Source: Oscillospiraceae bacterium
GTDB lineage: Bacteria > Bacillota > Clostridia > Oscillospirales > Ruminococcaceae
Direction of reading: 5' to 3'
Assembly (NCBI GenBank): GCA_016303235.1
Contig: JAEDMB010000002.1
Coordinates: 1 to 38,939, forward strand
Length of the DNA: 38,939 nt
The translations under genes were made by a program, and so were the position numbers. Below, in pieces: positions 22,738 to 31,248 of this stretch. Position 1 is the first letter of the stretch. Each line of letters begins with the position of its first letter. The notes under the pieces are model-generated. The model did not search any database. It was not told the origin of the DNA and saw only the letters and a program-made list of their open reading frames with translations.

Positions 22738-24357
22738 TTAATACATACCGCCGGCAGGAGCAGGAGCAACGGGAGTATCCTCCTTGATGTCAGCAACAAG
22801 GCTTTCAGTAGTGAGAACCATTGATGCAACTGATGCTGCATTCTGAAGTGCGGAACGTGTAACCTTAGTCGGGTCAACGATACCGGCAGGAATCATATCA
22901 GTGTAAACTTCATTGTAAGCATCGAAACCGTAGCCAATCTTGCGTGAACGTCTGATTTTATCGATGATTACACTGCCTTCAAGACCTGCATTTTCAGCAA
23001 TCTGACGAACAGGAGCTTCAAGAGCTTTGAGGATAATTCTTGCACCGGTCTTTTCATCGCCGTCAAGAGATGGGATAAGCTTTTCAACAGCAGGAATAGC
23101 GTTGATATATGCAGTACCGCCTCCGGCAACAATACCTTCCTGAACAGCAGCCTTAGTAGCAGCGAGAGCGTCTTCAATGCGGAGTTTCTTTTCTTTCATT
23201 TCGATTTCAGTAGCAGCACCAACCTTGATTACTGCAACACCGCCTGAAAGCTTTGCAAGTCTTTCCTGAAGCTTTTCACGGTCGAAATCGGAAGTGCATG
23301 TTTCAATCTGTGACTTAATCTGATTAACTCTTGCCTTGATAGCGTCCTTATCGCCTGAACCGTCAACGATGATAGTATTTTCTTTCTGAATAACAACCTG
23401 TCTTGCACGTCCGAGCTGTTCAATAGAAGTTTCCTTGAGTTCAAGACCGAGTTCAGAAGTAATTACTTCCCCGCCTGTGAGTATAGCAATATCCTGAAGC
23501 ATTTCCTTTCTTCTGTCGCCGAATCCCGGAGCTTTAACAGCAGCAACCTTGAAAGTGCCTCTGAGGTTATTAAGAATAATAGTAGTAAGAGCTTCGCCCT
23601 CAATATCTTCAGCAATGATTACAAGCTTCTTTCCGGACTGAACAATCTGTTCGAGGAGAGGAAGGATTTCCTGAATAGAAGAAATCTTCTTGTCAGTGAT
23701 GAGTATATACGGGTCATCATAAACGGCTTCCATTTTATCTGTATCAGTAGCCATATAAGGTGAAATATATCCTCTGTCGAACTGCATACCTTCAACAACT
23801 TCGCTGTAAGTTTCAGCAGTCTTGCTTTCTTCAAGAGTAATAACGCCGTCAGAAGTAACCTTTTCCATAGCTTCAGCAATAAGCTTTCCGACACTTTCAT
23901 CAGCAGATGAAACAGTACCAACCTTAGCTATTTCTTCAGAACCTTCAACGCTCTTTGAGTTAGCAATAATGCTGTTTACAGCAGTATCAACAGCCTTTGC
24001 GATACCCTTTTTAAGTACCATAGGGTTAGCACCTGCTGCGATGTTCTTCATACCTTCCTTAACGATAGCCTGTGCGAGAAGTGTAGCAGTAGTAGTACCG
24101 TCACCGGCAGCGTCATTGGTCTTTGTGGCAACTTCCTTAACGAGCTGAGCTCCCATATTTTCGAAAGCATCGTCAAGTTCAATATCCTTGGCAATTGTAA
24201 CACCGTCATTAGTGATAAGCGGAGCACCGAATTTTTTATCAAGAACAACATTTCTGCCCTTGGGTCCCATAGTAATTCTTACAGTATCAGCAAGCTTGTC
24301 GATACCTGCCTGAAGAGCTTTTCTTGCATCTTCGCCGTATTTAATATCCTTAGCCAT
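22738..24357 (-). CDS. groEL: 60 kDa chaperonin GroEL
   Basis: 539-residue cytosolic chaperonin that folds proteins inside a 14-mer cage capped by GroES. ATP-binding segments are clear (GPKGRNVVLDKKFGAP, 32-47, and GDGTTTATLLAQ), and the C-terminus is the flexible PAGGMY tail. ATG 24357 with GGGAG upstream. It follows groES by 40 nt and shares its CIRCE-controlled promoter. Confidence 0.99.
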   Translation of the reverse strand: MAKDIKYGEDARKALQAGIDKLADTVRITMGPKGRNVVLDKKFGAPLITNDGVTIAKDIELDDAFENMGAQLVKEVATKTNDAAGDGTTTATLLAQAIVKEGMKNIAAGANPMVLKKGIAKAVDTAVNSIIANSKSVEGSEEIAKVGTVSSADESVGKLIAEAMEKVTSDGVITLEESKTAETYSEVVEGMQFDRGYISPYMATDTDKMEAVYDDPYILITDKKISSIQEILPLLEQIVQSGKKLVIIAEDIEGEALTTIILNNLRGTFKVAAVKAPGFGDRRKEMLQDIAILTGGEVITSELGLELKETSIEQLGRARQVVIQKENTIIVDGSGDKDAIKARVNQIKSQIETCTSDFDREKLQERLAKLSGGVAVIKVGAATEIEMKEKKLRIEDALAATKAAVQEGIVAGGGTAYINAIPAVEKLIPSLDGDEKTGARIILKALEAPVRQIAENAGLEGSVIIDKIRRSRKIGYGFDAYNEVYTDMIPAGIVDPTKVTRSALQNAASVASMVLTTESLVADIKEDTPVAPAPAGGMY

Positions 24358-24397
24358 GATAAATCAATCTCCCTTTAAAAATAATATTTTATCCGGA

Positions 24398-24670
24398 TTA
24401 CTCAACAACAGCAAGAATATCTTCCATCTTAACGATGATATATTCTTCGCCTTCAAGCTTTACATTAGTGCCGGAGTATTTTGAAATAAGAACCTTGTCG
24501 CCTTTTTTAACGTTCATTTCAACGTCCTTTTTGCCTTCTCCTACTTCGAGAACTTCAGCAACTTCCGGTTTTTCCTTAGCTGAGCCTGTAAGAATAATAC
24601 CGCTCTGAGTAGTTTCCTCAGCTTCGGTCATCTTTACTACGACTCTGTCCTGTAATGGTTTGATAGTCAT
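24398..24670 (-). CDS. groES: 10 kDa co-chaperonin GroES
   Basis: 90-residue lid of the GroEL chamber. It starts MTIKPLQDRVVVKMTEAEET; the mobile loop (TEAEETTQSGIILTGSAKEK) and the C-terminal strand are typical. ATG 24670 after AAGGAGGC. It is the first gene of the groESL operon, 45 nt from the CIRCE element. Confidence 0.98.
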   Translation of the reverse strand: MTIKPLQDRVVVKMTEAEETTQSGIILTGSAKEKPEVAEVLEVGEGKKDVEMNVKKGDKVLISKYSGTNVKLEGEEYIIVKMEDILAVVE

Positions 24671-24715
24671 AATAATATGCCTCCTTGATATTTTAGAGAT
24701 AGCGTTTCAACCTGT

Positions 24716-24742
24716 TTAGCACTCTCTGTCTTTGAGTGCTAA
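24716..24742. promoter_or_regulatory. CIRCE operator (HrcA binding site)
   Basis: Perfect match to the consensus TTAGCACTC-N9-GAGTGCTAA, placed between the promoter and groES. HrcA represses through this element and is released on heat shock (established knowledge). hrcA is not in the window. Confidence 0.97.
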
Positions 24743-24747
24743 TTATA
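24742..24747 (-). promoter_or_regulatory. Probable -10 of the groESL promoter
   Basis: TATAAT on the minus strand abuts the CIRCE element, so HrcA would cover the transcription start. A matching -35 is not clear; TTGATT and TTGATA hexamers lie upstream at imperfect spacing. Confidence 0.55.
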
Positions 24748-24863
24748 TTTTATCAACTTCTGAAAAAAAATCAAGAGTATTTTGAAATTTTATTTTATTT
24801 TTGTAGGACTGCACTATGAACCGATATAATTATCAGGAAAAATTATGTATTTTTAACAGGAAA

Positions 24864-25358
24864 TTATTTTTCGTTTTTGTAGTAGCAGAGTTCAAGGCAG
24901 AGCGGAAAGAGAACCATATAGTCTCTGTAATAATCATCATCAATTCCGGCTGAAAAGCTTCTCACGCCTTTTTCGTCACGGAGGACAGTAATTCTGCCGA
25001 TACTTTTTTTATCACGCTCATCAATGACATCATAGACAGAATTAGTACCCTCATTTTCGTTAGTGTCTTTAAGGCGGTATCTTATATCACCCATAAATCT
25101 GAAAGTCAGTTCACGGTCGATAAACATATTAATGCAGTTGCATGTGAGAATACATTCTTCACCGCTGAAAATTTTAACCTGTGGCTTGTTTGCATATACT
25201 TCAGGATAGACAGTATATATTACACTTCTTTTTCTGTTTTTCATAACTACATGAATATTTTTTCTTGAGCCTTTATAAGTCATAGTAAATTTTCGCTTGT
25301 CATTCTCATCATTCATAACAAGTTTTTTATTGCTTTTGCCGGATATTGTAAAAGTCAT
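24864..25358 (-). CDS. Uncharacterised protein, 164 residues
   Basis: I do not recognise this gene. The product has no signal peptide or membrane segment. It is rich in charged and beta-forming stretches (MTFTISGKSNKKLVMND, FTMTYKGSRKNIHVVMKNRK, RITVLRDEKGVRSFSAGIDD), and its spacing of short strands recalls tubby/LURP-one-like beta-barrel proteins; this is a guess from pattern only. It ends with an aromatic helix-like segment (MVLFPLCLELCYY). The start is ATG 25358, 11 nt after GGGAG. It is monocistronic, transcribed towards groES and divergent from the response regulator. Codon use matches its neighbours. Confidence 0.75.
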   Translation of the reverse strand: MTFTISGKSNKKLVMNDENDKRKFTMTYKGSRKNIHVVMKNRKRSVIYTVYPEVYANKPQVKIFSGEECILTCNCINMFIDRELTFRFMGDIRYRLKDTNENEGTNSVYDVIDERDKKSIGRITVLRDEKGVRSFSAGIDDDYYRDYMVLFPLCLELCYYKNEK

Positions 25359-25482
25359 TTTTTCAGCATCTCCCTTTAAAAAAATATATATTACTTAAAA
25401 ATATAGCATATTCCGGCAGTTTTGTCAATATTTCAAAAACGTTATATTTTATAAAAAACTGATTTTATATTTGAAAAAATCG

Positions 25483-25511
25483 TTGACAATTCAGAATTTG
25501 TGCGTTATAAT
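25483..25511 (+). promoter_or_regulatory. Consensus promoter of the two-component/HtrA genes
   Basis: TTGACA (25483-25488), a 17-bp spacer and TATAAT (25506-25511), perfect consensus. The leader to the response regulator start is about 37 nt. Confidence 0.9.
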
Positions 25512-25554
25512 TAATTATGACAATTATTCCTTTAAGAAAAGAGGTTTTTTAATT

Positions 25555-26250
25555 ATGGCACTTGAAAAAATACTAATTGTTGATGATGATAAAAATATTT
25601 GTGACGTTTTAAGACTTTATCTCGAAAAAGAGGGCTATGGCGTTATACTTTGCCATGACGGAAACGAGGCTGTTGTTAAGTTCAACGCTCTTAATCCTGA
25701 CCTTGTACTGCTTGATATAATGCTTCCCGGAATGGACGGTCTGCAGGTATGCAGAGAGATAAGAAAAAAATCATCTGTTCCGATTATAATGATTACAGCC
25801 AAGGGTGAAACTATTGACAAGGTAATAGGTCTTGAAATCGGCGGAGATGACTATATAGTAAAGCCTTTTGATGCAAAGGAAGTTATTGCACGTATAAACG
25901 CTATTGCACGCCGTGTAATTTCGGGAAATTCAGAGCCTGAAACAAAGGAAGTCAAATATGACAAGCTTTCTGTCAATATGACACGGTATGAACTCAAGGT
26001 TGACGGAAAAGTTATTGATACTCCGCCAAAGGAACTCGAACTGCTTTATTATCTTGCATCAAATCCCAACAGAGTCTATACACGTGACCAGCTCCTCGAT
26101 GAAGTATGGGGATTTGACTACTACGGGGATTCACGTACTATTGACGTCCATATAAAGAGACTTCGTGAAAAGCTTGAGGGAATATCAGACAAATGGGCAT
26201 TAAAAACTGTATGGGGCGTTGGATATAAATTTGAACTCAATGACGAATAA
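25555..26250 (+). CDS. OmpR/PhoB-family response regulator
   Basis: 231-residue DNA-binding regulator. The receiver domain (1-120) has the acidic pair D11/D12, phospho-acceptor D54, T81 and K103. The C-terminal winged helix (about 135-231) contains RVYTRDQLLDEVWGFDYYGD and SRTIDVHIKRLREKL. The start is ATG 25555 after AAAGAGG; an in-frame ATG-like start upstream lies before the promoter and is rejected. It is followed by a sensor kinase and an HtrA-like protease, so it likely controls an envelope stress response. Confidence 0.96.
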   Translation: MALEKILIVDDDKNICDVLRLYLEKEGYGVILCHDGNEAVVKFNALNPDLVLLDIMLPGMDGLQVCREIRKKSSVPIIMITAKGETIDKVIGLEIGGDDYIVKPFDAKEVIARINAIARRVISGNSEPETKEVKYDKLSVNMTRYELKVDGKVIDTPPKELELLYYLASNPNRVYTRDQLLDEVWGFDYYGDSRTIDVHIKRLREKLEGISDKWALKTVWGVGYKFELNDE

Positions 26251-26265
26251 TAAAAATAATTCATG

Positions 26266-26288
26266 GGGATAGACTGGTTTTCTGTCCC
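26266..26288 (+). promoter_or_regulatory. Hairpin between regulator and kinase genes
   Basis: 8-bp stem GGGATAGA / TCTGTCCC with one T-G pair and a 7-nt loop, followed by TTTGCTTTTG. It is a weak terminator-like element that could lower kinase expression relative to the regulator. Confidence 0.4.
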
Positions 26289-26318
26289 TTTGCTTTTGAT
26301 AACCGGAGAATTTGATAT

Positions 26319-27740
26319 ATGAAAAGAACACCTTACAGATATTTGATTTATATTGGAGTAACAGCTGTTTCTCTTGCTGTACTGATAACAGGAATTTTTC
26401 TGATAAACTATTCTCTGAAGGAATATCAGAACAGCAAATTTGAGGAAATTTCCGTTGCAGGACAGCTGTATATAAAGGATATTCAGGAAAATTATGCACA
26501 AAGCGGTACTTTTGATACAACAGCCGTGAAAAAAATAGATGAAATTTTCAGACAAAGCTGTAACACTGAATTTATTATATATGATGAAAACGGTCAGAGC
26601 ATTGAAAAAACCGACAATCCAAAAAGAAGTACGATTTCATATGATATTATCAGACAGCTTGACAAGGAATTTTATCTTGCATTTGATTCTGAAAATGTCT
26701 CTGCATATGAACCGACTATGTGCTACGGAAGCAAGTTTAAAGTCATTTACGGAGACAATAAACCTGAAACATATTATCTTATGTCATATGTCTGCGGAGA
26801 AAGTATAGATAATTTTTCACAGGGACTGTTAATTGTATTTATACTTATTTTTCTTGCACTTTTCATAATATCTGTTTTTGTGTTTTCTCTTGTTGCACGA
26901 AAAGCAAATAAGCCGGTGCTTGAGATAGAGAGAATATCAAAAAAATATGCAAGAGGGGATTTCTCCGAAAAGCTTACAAGAACTGATAATCACGAATTTG
27001 ACAGCATATATGGTTCATTCAATAAAATGGCTGAATTTATAGAATCAAATGAAAGTACAAGCAAGAATTTTATTGCAAATGTATCTCATGAACTCAGAAC
27101 GCCAATGACTACAATCGGGGGATTCGTTGACGGTATTCTTGACGGAGTTATTCCTAAATCAAAGCAGAATGAATATTTAAGGCTTGTATCTCAGGAAATC
27201 AAAAGGCTTAGAATACTTATATCATCTATGCTGAATATGACAAAATTTGAATCCGGAAATATGAAACCCAATTTTAAGGAAACCAATATAACTGACCTTG
27301 TTATAAAAACAGTTCTGATGTTTGAACAGAAAATAGATATAAAAAAAGTTGATATTCAGGGACTTGACGCTGAACGTCTTATAATTGTTGCCGATGAAAA
27401 TCTGATTGAACAGGTTATATATAACCTTACTGAAAATGCTGTTAAGTTTGTAAATGAGGGCGGTATTATATCATTCGGATTCAGAAAAAATGAAAGTGAC
27501 TGCTTTATAAGTATAAAAAATACGGGAGAAGGTCTTACAGATACCGAAATATCACAGGTATTTGACCGTTTCTATAAAACTGATTCATCAAGAGGAAAGG
27601 ACACAACGGGGCTTGGTCTGGGACTTTCTATTTCAAGAAAAATAATTCAGCTACACAACGGACAGATTACTGTAAAATCCGTTTACGGAGAGTATACCGA
27701 ATTTATTATAAAACTTCCGGTAAAACAGCCGAAATCTTAA
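26319..27740 (+). CDS. Sensor histidine kinase (HAMP, HisKA, HATPase)
   Basis: 473-residue membrane kinase. There are two membrane helices (about 8-30 and 168-193), a 137-residue extracytoplasmic sensor between them with no recognised domain, then HAMP (about 192-245). The dimerisation helix has phospho-acceptor H257 in FIANVSHELRTPM. The ATPase domain has N369/N373 (N box), NTGEGL (401-406) and GLGLGL (431-436). All catalytic residues are present. The gene is 68 nt after its partner regulator and precedes the protease by 21 nt. Confidence 0.95.
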   Translation: MKRTPYRYLIYIGVTAVSLAVLITGIFLINYSLKEYQNSKFEEISVAGQLYIKDIQENYAQSGTFDTTAVKKIDEIFRQSCNTEFIIYDENGQSIEKTDNPKRSTISYDIIRQLDKEFYLAFDSENVSAYEPTMCYGSKFKVIYGDNKPETYYLMSYVCGESIDNFSQGLLIVFILIFLALFIISVFVFSLVARKANKPVLEIERISKKYARGDFSEKLTRTDNHEFDSIYGSFNKMAEFIESNESTSKNFIANVSHELRTPMTTIGGFVDGILDGVIPKSKQNEYLRLVSQEIKRLRILISSMLNMTKFESGNMKPNFKETNITDLVIKTVLMFEQKIDIKKVDIQGLDAERLIIVADENLIEQVIYNLTENAVKFVNEGGIISFGFRKNESDCFISIKNTGEGLTDTEISQVFDRFYKTDSSRGKDTTGLGLGLSISRKIIQLHNGQITVKSVYGEYTEFIIKLPVKQPKS

Positions 27741-27761
27741 AAAAGAAAGGATTTTTCTTTA

Positions 27762-29144
27762 ATGGATAATGATGAAAAAAAGATACATATGACAAGCGGG
27801 GGACTTTCTTCTGAAATTCTTTCAGAAGATGAACAGCGTCCCTATGAGGAAAAAATCGAAATACCGCTTGATGATTCGGAAACAAAATACGATGATTTTA
27901 TGTTTGAACCTCTTGGATTTGAGGAGCTTGAAAAACAGAGTGAACTGGAAAAATCCAGAATAGTTCAGCAAAATGCCCTTAAATTTAAAAGACAGAAAAG
28001 AATTGTCGTTCTTCTTGTGCTTATATTTTTATCAATTATAGCACTCTGCATATACTGTATTGTATCTGATATTATTTCAAGCAGAAAATCAGCCGGAAAT
28101 CTGAATACCGGAAAAAGCGTTGTACTTTATCAGGCACATAAACCTGATACAGCAAATCCGGAGTATGTCGATGAAAACGGAAAATATTCAACAGAAGGCA
28201 TTGCAATAGCAGTACGCCCGAGTATTGTTGAAATATATGCATATGAAGATTCTTCGCATACAACGCTTAAGGGAACAGGTTCAGGGATAATAATATCAGA
28301 GGACGGATATATAGTTACTAATGAACATGTTCTGTCCGCTGACGGCTATCACACCGTAAAGACACATGACGAAAAAATATATAATGCTGAAATAGTCGGA
28401 CGTGACAGCAAAACTGATATAGCCGTTGTAAAGATAAACGCTTCCGGACTTAAACCTGCAACATTAGGAGATTCAGATGAAGTTGTTGTAGGCGAAGAAG
28501 TAATGGCAATAGGAAATCCTGCCGGACTTTTCGGAAGTGTAACAAACGGCATTGTATCAGCGGTAAACAGAAAAATCAGAGGAAAAACAACTTCCTTTGA
28601 AATGGACTGTATTCAGACTAATGCTGATATAAGCCCCGGAAATTCCGGCGGAGCATTAATAAATATGTATGCACAGGTTATAGGAATAACATCTTCAAAG
28701 TATGCAAGCACTACCCTTGAGGGACTGGGATTCGCAATAAGCATAAATGAGGCAAAGCCTGTCATAGAGGAGCTTATAAACAACGGCTATATATCAGGAC
28801 GCTTTAAGATAGGAATTACCTTTATAGGAATATCAAATGATGAGCTTAGAGCTACTGTTGAAGGAGAACTTGGCTATTCTCTGCCGGAAGATTTTGAGGG
28901 GCTTTATGTTACTGATATAAATGAAGAATGTGATATTGCAGATTCCGGACTTAAAACGGGCGATTTTATTTATGAAGTTGAAGGAAAAAGCGTTAATGAT
29001 TATGACAGCTTATATAATATTATAAAGAATTTTTCTGCGGGCGATACAGTACATGCAAAATGTGCAAGTGTATCCAAGGACGGAGAAATTACAAAATATG
29101 ATATATCCTTTAAGCTTATGGAAGATACTTCCGGAGATTATTGA
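27762..29144 (+). CDS. htrA: Membrane-anchored HtrA/DegP-like serine protease with PDZ domain
   Basis: 460-residue S1C protease. Order: an acidic cytoplasmic segment (1-78), one membrane helix (about 81-101), a trypsin-like domain with the triad H189 (VTNEHVL), D219 (KTDIAVV) and S295 (SPGNSGGA), then a C-terminal PDZ domain (about 355-450). The long acidic N-terminus is typical of Gram-positive HtrA. It degrades or refolds damaged proteins outside the membrane. ATG at 27762 after AAAGAAAGGA. Its position behind a two-component system parallels CssRS- and WalRK-linked HtrA proteases; direct regulation is inferred. Confidence 0.94.
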   Translation: MDNDEKKIHMTSGGLSSEILSEDEQRPYEEKIEIPLDDSETKYDDFMFEPLGFEELEKQSELEKSRIVQQNALKFKRQKRIVVLLVLIFLSIIALCIYCIVSDIISSRKSAGNLNTGKSVVLYQAHKPDTANPEYVDENGKYSTEGIAIAVRPSIVEIYAYEDSSHTTLKGTGSGIIISEDGYIVTNEHVLSADGYHTVKTHDEKIYNAEIVGRDSKTDIAVVKINASGLKPATLGDSDEVVVGEEVMAIGNPAGLFGSVTNGIVSAVNRKIRGKTTSFEMDCIQTNADISPGNSGGALINMYAQVIGITSSKYASTTLEGLGFAISINEAKPVIEELINNGYISGRFKIGITFIGISNDELRATVEGELGYSLPEDFEGLYVTDINEECDIADSGLKTGDFIYEVEGKSVNDYDSLYNIIKNFSAGDTVHAKCASVSKDGEITKYDISFKLMEDTSGDY

Positions 29145-29148
29145 TTAA

Positions 29149-29182
29149 ATAACAGGTGACCAATGGTCATCTGTTATTTTTT
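29149..29182 (+). terminator. Terminator after htrA
   Basis: 13-bp stem: ATAACAGGTGACC (29149-29161) pairs with GGTCATCTGTTAT (29165-29177), one G-U pair, a 3-nt loop, followed by six Ts. Confidence 0.93.
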
Positions 29183-29212
29183 AATTTTTTCTGAAAAATT
29201 TACAATATATAC

Positions 29213-29241
29213 TTGACATCTAATATTATATGTGATATAAT
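29213..29241 (+). promoter_or_regulatory. Promoter of the padR-DUF4097-pspC genes
   Basis: TTGACA (29213-29218), a 17-bp spacer and TATAAT (29236-29241), consensus with an extended -10 TG. It is overlapped by the palindrome at 29223-29243. Confidence 0.9.
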
Positions 29242-29243
29242 AT
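29223..29243. promoter_or_regulatory. Perfect palindrome over the -10, probable PadR operator
   Basis: 9-bp inverted repeat ATATTATAT / ATATAATAT around GTG, covering the -10 hexamer. A second symmetric pair, ACAT (29216-29219) and ATGT (29230-29233), lies between -35 and -10. A dimeric repressor here would block RNA polymerase. PadR is the likely binder because its gene follows; this is inference, and low-complexity A/T sequence can be symmetric by chance. Confidence 0.55.
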
Positions 29244-29273
29244 AGTACAGGAAATAGTAAAGGAGGAATTTAA

Positions 29274-29591
29274 ATGTCCTTTCCTGTAAGTGCCGGTCTG
29301 CTTGATGCCATGGTTCTCTCCGTGGTTGAAAAAGAAGAAAGTTACGGCTATAAAATCACTCAGGAGCTTTGCACCGCTGTTTCTGTTTCAGAATCTACCC
29401 TTTATCCCGTATTAAGAAGACTGCAAAAAAGTGGTATGCTTGAAACATACGACAAGGCTTTTCAGGGCAGAAACAGACGATATTATAAGCTGACTCCCGA
29501 CGGTCATTCTACTCTTGAACAGTACCGCAAAGACTGGATAGTCTACCGAAACAATATTGAAAATATTATTTTCACTGAAGGAGATTTTTAA
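29274..29591 (+). CDS. PadR-family transcriptional regulator
   Basis: 105-residue regulator of the short PadR-s2 type: winged helix-turn-helix (about 8-80, with ILD-like opening LLDAMVLSVVEKEESYGYKI and SESTLYPVLRRLQKSGMLET) plus a short C-terminal helix for dimerisation. PadR proteins usually repress their own operon until a ligand or stress releases them. ATG 29274 after AAAGGAGGAA. The stop is 1 nt from the next start and its last codons hold the next ribosome binding site (GAAGGAG), so translation is coupled. Confidence 0.93.
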   Translation: MSFPVSAGLLDAMVLSVVEKEESYGYKITQELCTAVSVSESTLYPVLRRLQKSGMLETYDKAFQGRNRRYYKLTPDGHSTLEQYRKDWIVYRNNIENIIFTEGDF

Positions 29592-29592
29592 A

Positions 29593-30429
29593 ATGGATAA
29601 ATATGATTTTATTAAAAGACTGGATAATGCTCTTTCTCCTCTTTCGGAAACTGAAAGAGAATCCGCTCTGAGATATTATAAAGAACTCTTTGAAGATGCT
29701 GAAAATGAATCAGAACTTATTGAACATCTCGGCTCTCCCGAAAAAATTGCTGAAAACATTATCAGAGAAAGTGGTATGATTAAAAATCAGGATAAAGAAT
29801 CCGAAAATTTTAAAAATACTTCTGATTCAGATATTCCGGAATGGAAAAAAGTTCTTAATAAAATTACTCAGGATAAAGTCCTGCTTATCATAACAGCAAT
29901 ATTTCTGATAGTTCTTATAACAAGCCTTGAAGAATTTATTATACCTCTCAGCATTATAGGAGCTATTGTTGCAGTTGTATTTATATTAAAGAATAACGGA
30001 GGCAAAAAAAAAAGTAGCTCCGATGAGGAAAATTTCAGCATACCGGAAAATAAGGGATTCTGTGAAAAAAGCCGTGACGGAAAAGAACTGCTTTTAATTA
30101 TTCTTCTTATAATTCTTACAAGTCCGATATGGATTGGTCTTGTAGCAGGATTATTAGGAATACTTGCCGGACTTATTGTGGCAGTATTTTCACTTGCATT
30201 TGTTTTCGGAACTGTCGGAATAGCTCTCTTTTTAGCAGGCTGTTCAGTTCTTTTCAGTCCCGCATTTGCAGTCGGAATACTTCTTATTGGAACAGGACTT
30301 ATTTTTACAGGTCTTTTAATAGTTGCATTTATACCGCTCTGCGGATTGGTTCTTAAATTATGCAAATGGCTGTTTACCGGTTCAGTATCGCTTATACGTT
30401 CTGTTTTCTACAAAAGGGAGGCTGTATAA
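29593..30429 (+). CDS. HAAS/DUF1700-domain membrane protein
   Basis: 278-residue protein. The N-terminal HAAS signalling helix bundle (about 1-60) reads DKYDFIKRLDNALSPLSETE and then LIEHLGSPEKIAENIIRESG, typical of DUF1700. It is followed by several membrane helices (about 95-135 and 165-260). HAAS proteins are encoded next to PadR regulators and are thought to sense or transmit envelope signals to them. The start is ATG 29593 after GAAGGAG. It is 3 nt from the downstream DUF4097 gene. Confidence 0.9.
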   Translation: MDKYDFIKRLDNALSPLSETERESALRYYKELFEDAENESELIEHLGSPEKIAENIIRESGMIKNQDKESENFKNTSDSDIPEWKKVLNKITQDKVLLIITAIFLIVLITSLEEFIIPLSIIGAIVAVVFILKNNGGKKKSSSDEENFSIPENKGFCEKSRDGKELLLIILLIILTSPIWIGLVAGLLGILAGLIVAVFSLAFVFGTVGIALFLAGCSVLFSPAFAVGILLIGTGLIFTGLLIVAFIPLCGLVLKLCKWLFTGSVSLIRSVFYKREAV

Positions 30430-30432
30430 TTT

Positions 30433-31233
30433 ATGAAAATGATTACTAAAATAGGCGTAGGAGCTATTATATGCGGTATTGTATTTTCAGCAGTCGGAGT
30501 TACTGTATTTGCATTGAACTATAATAAATTCAATGAAAAATATCTCGGCGAACCTGTTTCATATACAAAGAATTTTGATGAAAAAATTTCAGAAATCGAA
30601 CTTGATATATCATTCATGAATATTGATATTAAAAAGGGCGACGAATTAAAGATTACTGCTGAAAGTGTTCCCGAAAAGCTCCTGCCCGATATTGATATAT
30701 CAGACAAAAAGCTGAAAATTACTGATAAAGATTTTAAATCAAGAATGAAAGAAAAAAATTTTCAGCTCGGAAATATTGCTGATGAATTTGTCGGAACGTT
30801 TACAGTATATATTCCCGATAAAACTCTTGACAAAGCAGATATAAATTCCGCTTTTTCATCGCTTGAAATATCAGGACTCAAGGCAGATAAGCTTGACATT
30901 GAATGTTCATTCGGTGAATATATATTAAATGATTCAAATGCTGATAAACTGGATTTTGTATGTTCTTTTGGTAATGTTTCAATATCAGATACAGAATGTG
31001 CAGAAACAGATTTCACTAACTCATTCGGCAGTTTTGAAACTTCTGATTTAAAAATAAAAAAATCCGGAAATATGGAAAATTCTTTCGGGAATATGGATAT
31101 AAATCTTTCCGGAAACAATTACGAATTTTCAATTTATACTTCAATGGGAGGTTACAGTGATTTTACATGTCCGTCAAAGGACGTAAAAATAAAAGCATCA
31201 AACTCTTTCGGCGATATAAATTTTACTAATTAA
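30433..31233 (+). CDS. DUF4097 family beta-solenoid protein
   Basis: 266-residue protein with one N-terminal membrane helix (about 6-28) and an extracytoplasmic part built of short beta strands. A repeated SFG motif marks each turn: residues 159, 178, 197, 217, 237 (as SMG) and 258, a period of 19-21 residues, which fits a right-handed solenoid. DUF4097 proteins belong to envelope stress modules with PadR, HAAS and PspC genes; biochemical function is unknown. ATG 30433 after GGGAGG, about 12 nt away; ATG 30439 is also possible. Confidence 0.88.
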   Translation: MKMITKIGVGAIICGIVFSAVGVTVFALNYNKFNEKYLGEPVSYTKNFDEKISEIELDISFMNIDIKKGDELKITAESVPEKLLPDIDISDKKLKITDKDFKSRMKEKNFQLGNIADEFVGTFTVYIPDKTLDKADINSAFSSLEISGLKADKLDIECSFGEYILNDSNADKLDFVCSFGNVSISDTECAETDFTNSFGSFETSDLKIKKSGNMENSFGNMDINLSGNNYEFSIYTSMGGYSDFTCPSKDVKIKASNSFGDINFTN

Positions 31234-31248
31234 AAGGAGGCTTTCTTT

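Noticed and set aside
24048..24251. Alternative frames inside groEL
   Set aside because: GroEL is full length and unmistakable; Leu/Ser-rich shadows are typical of alternate frames.
25356..25370. Four-codon reading frame ATG-CTG-AAA-AAA-TGA ending on the start codon of the unknown gene
   Set aside because: It could be a coupling mini-cistron, but such a short frame is expected by chance and has no independent support.
29868..30365. Minus-strand open frame of 165 codons inside the HAAS gene
   Set aside because: Antisense to a gene with a coherent HAAS domain and membrane helices; no ribosome binding site or promoter.
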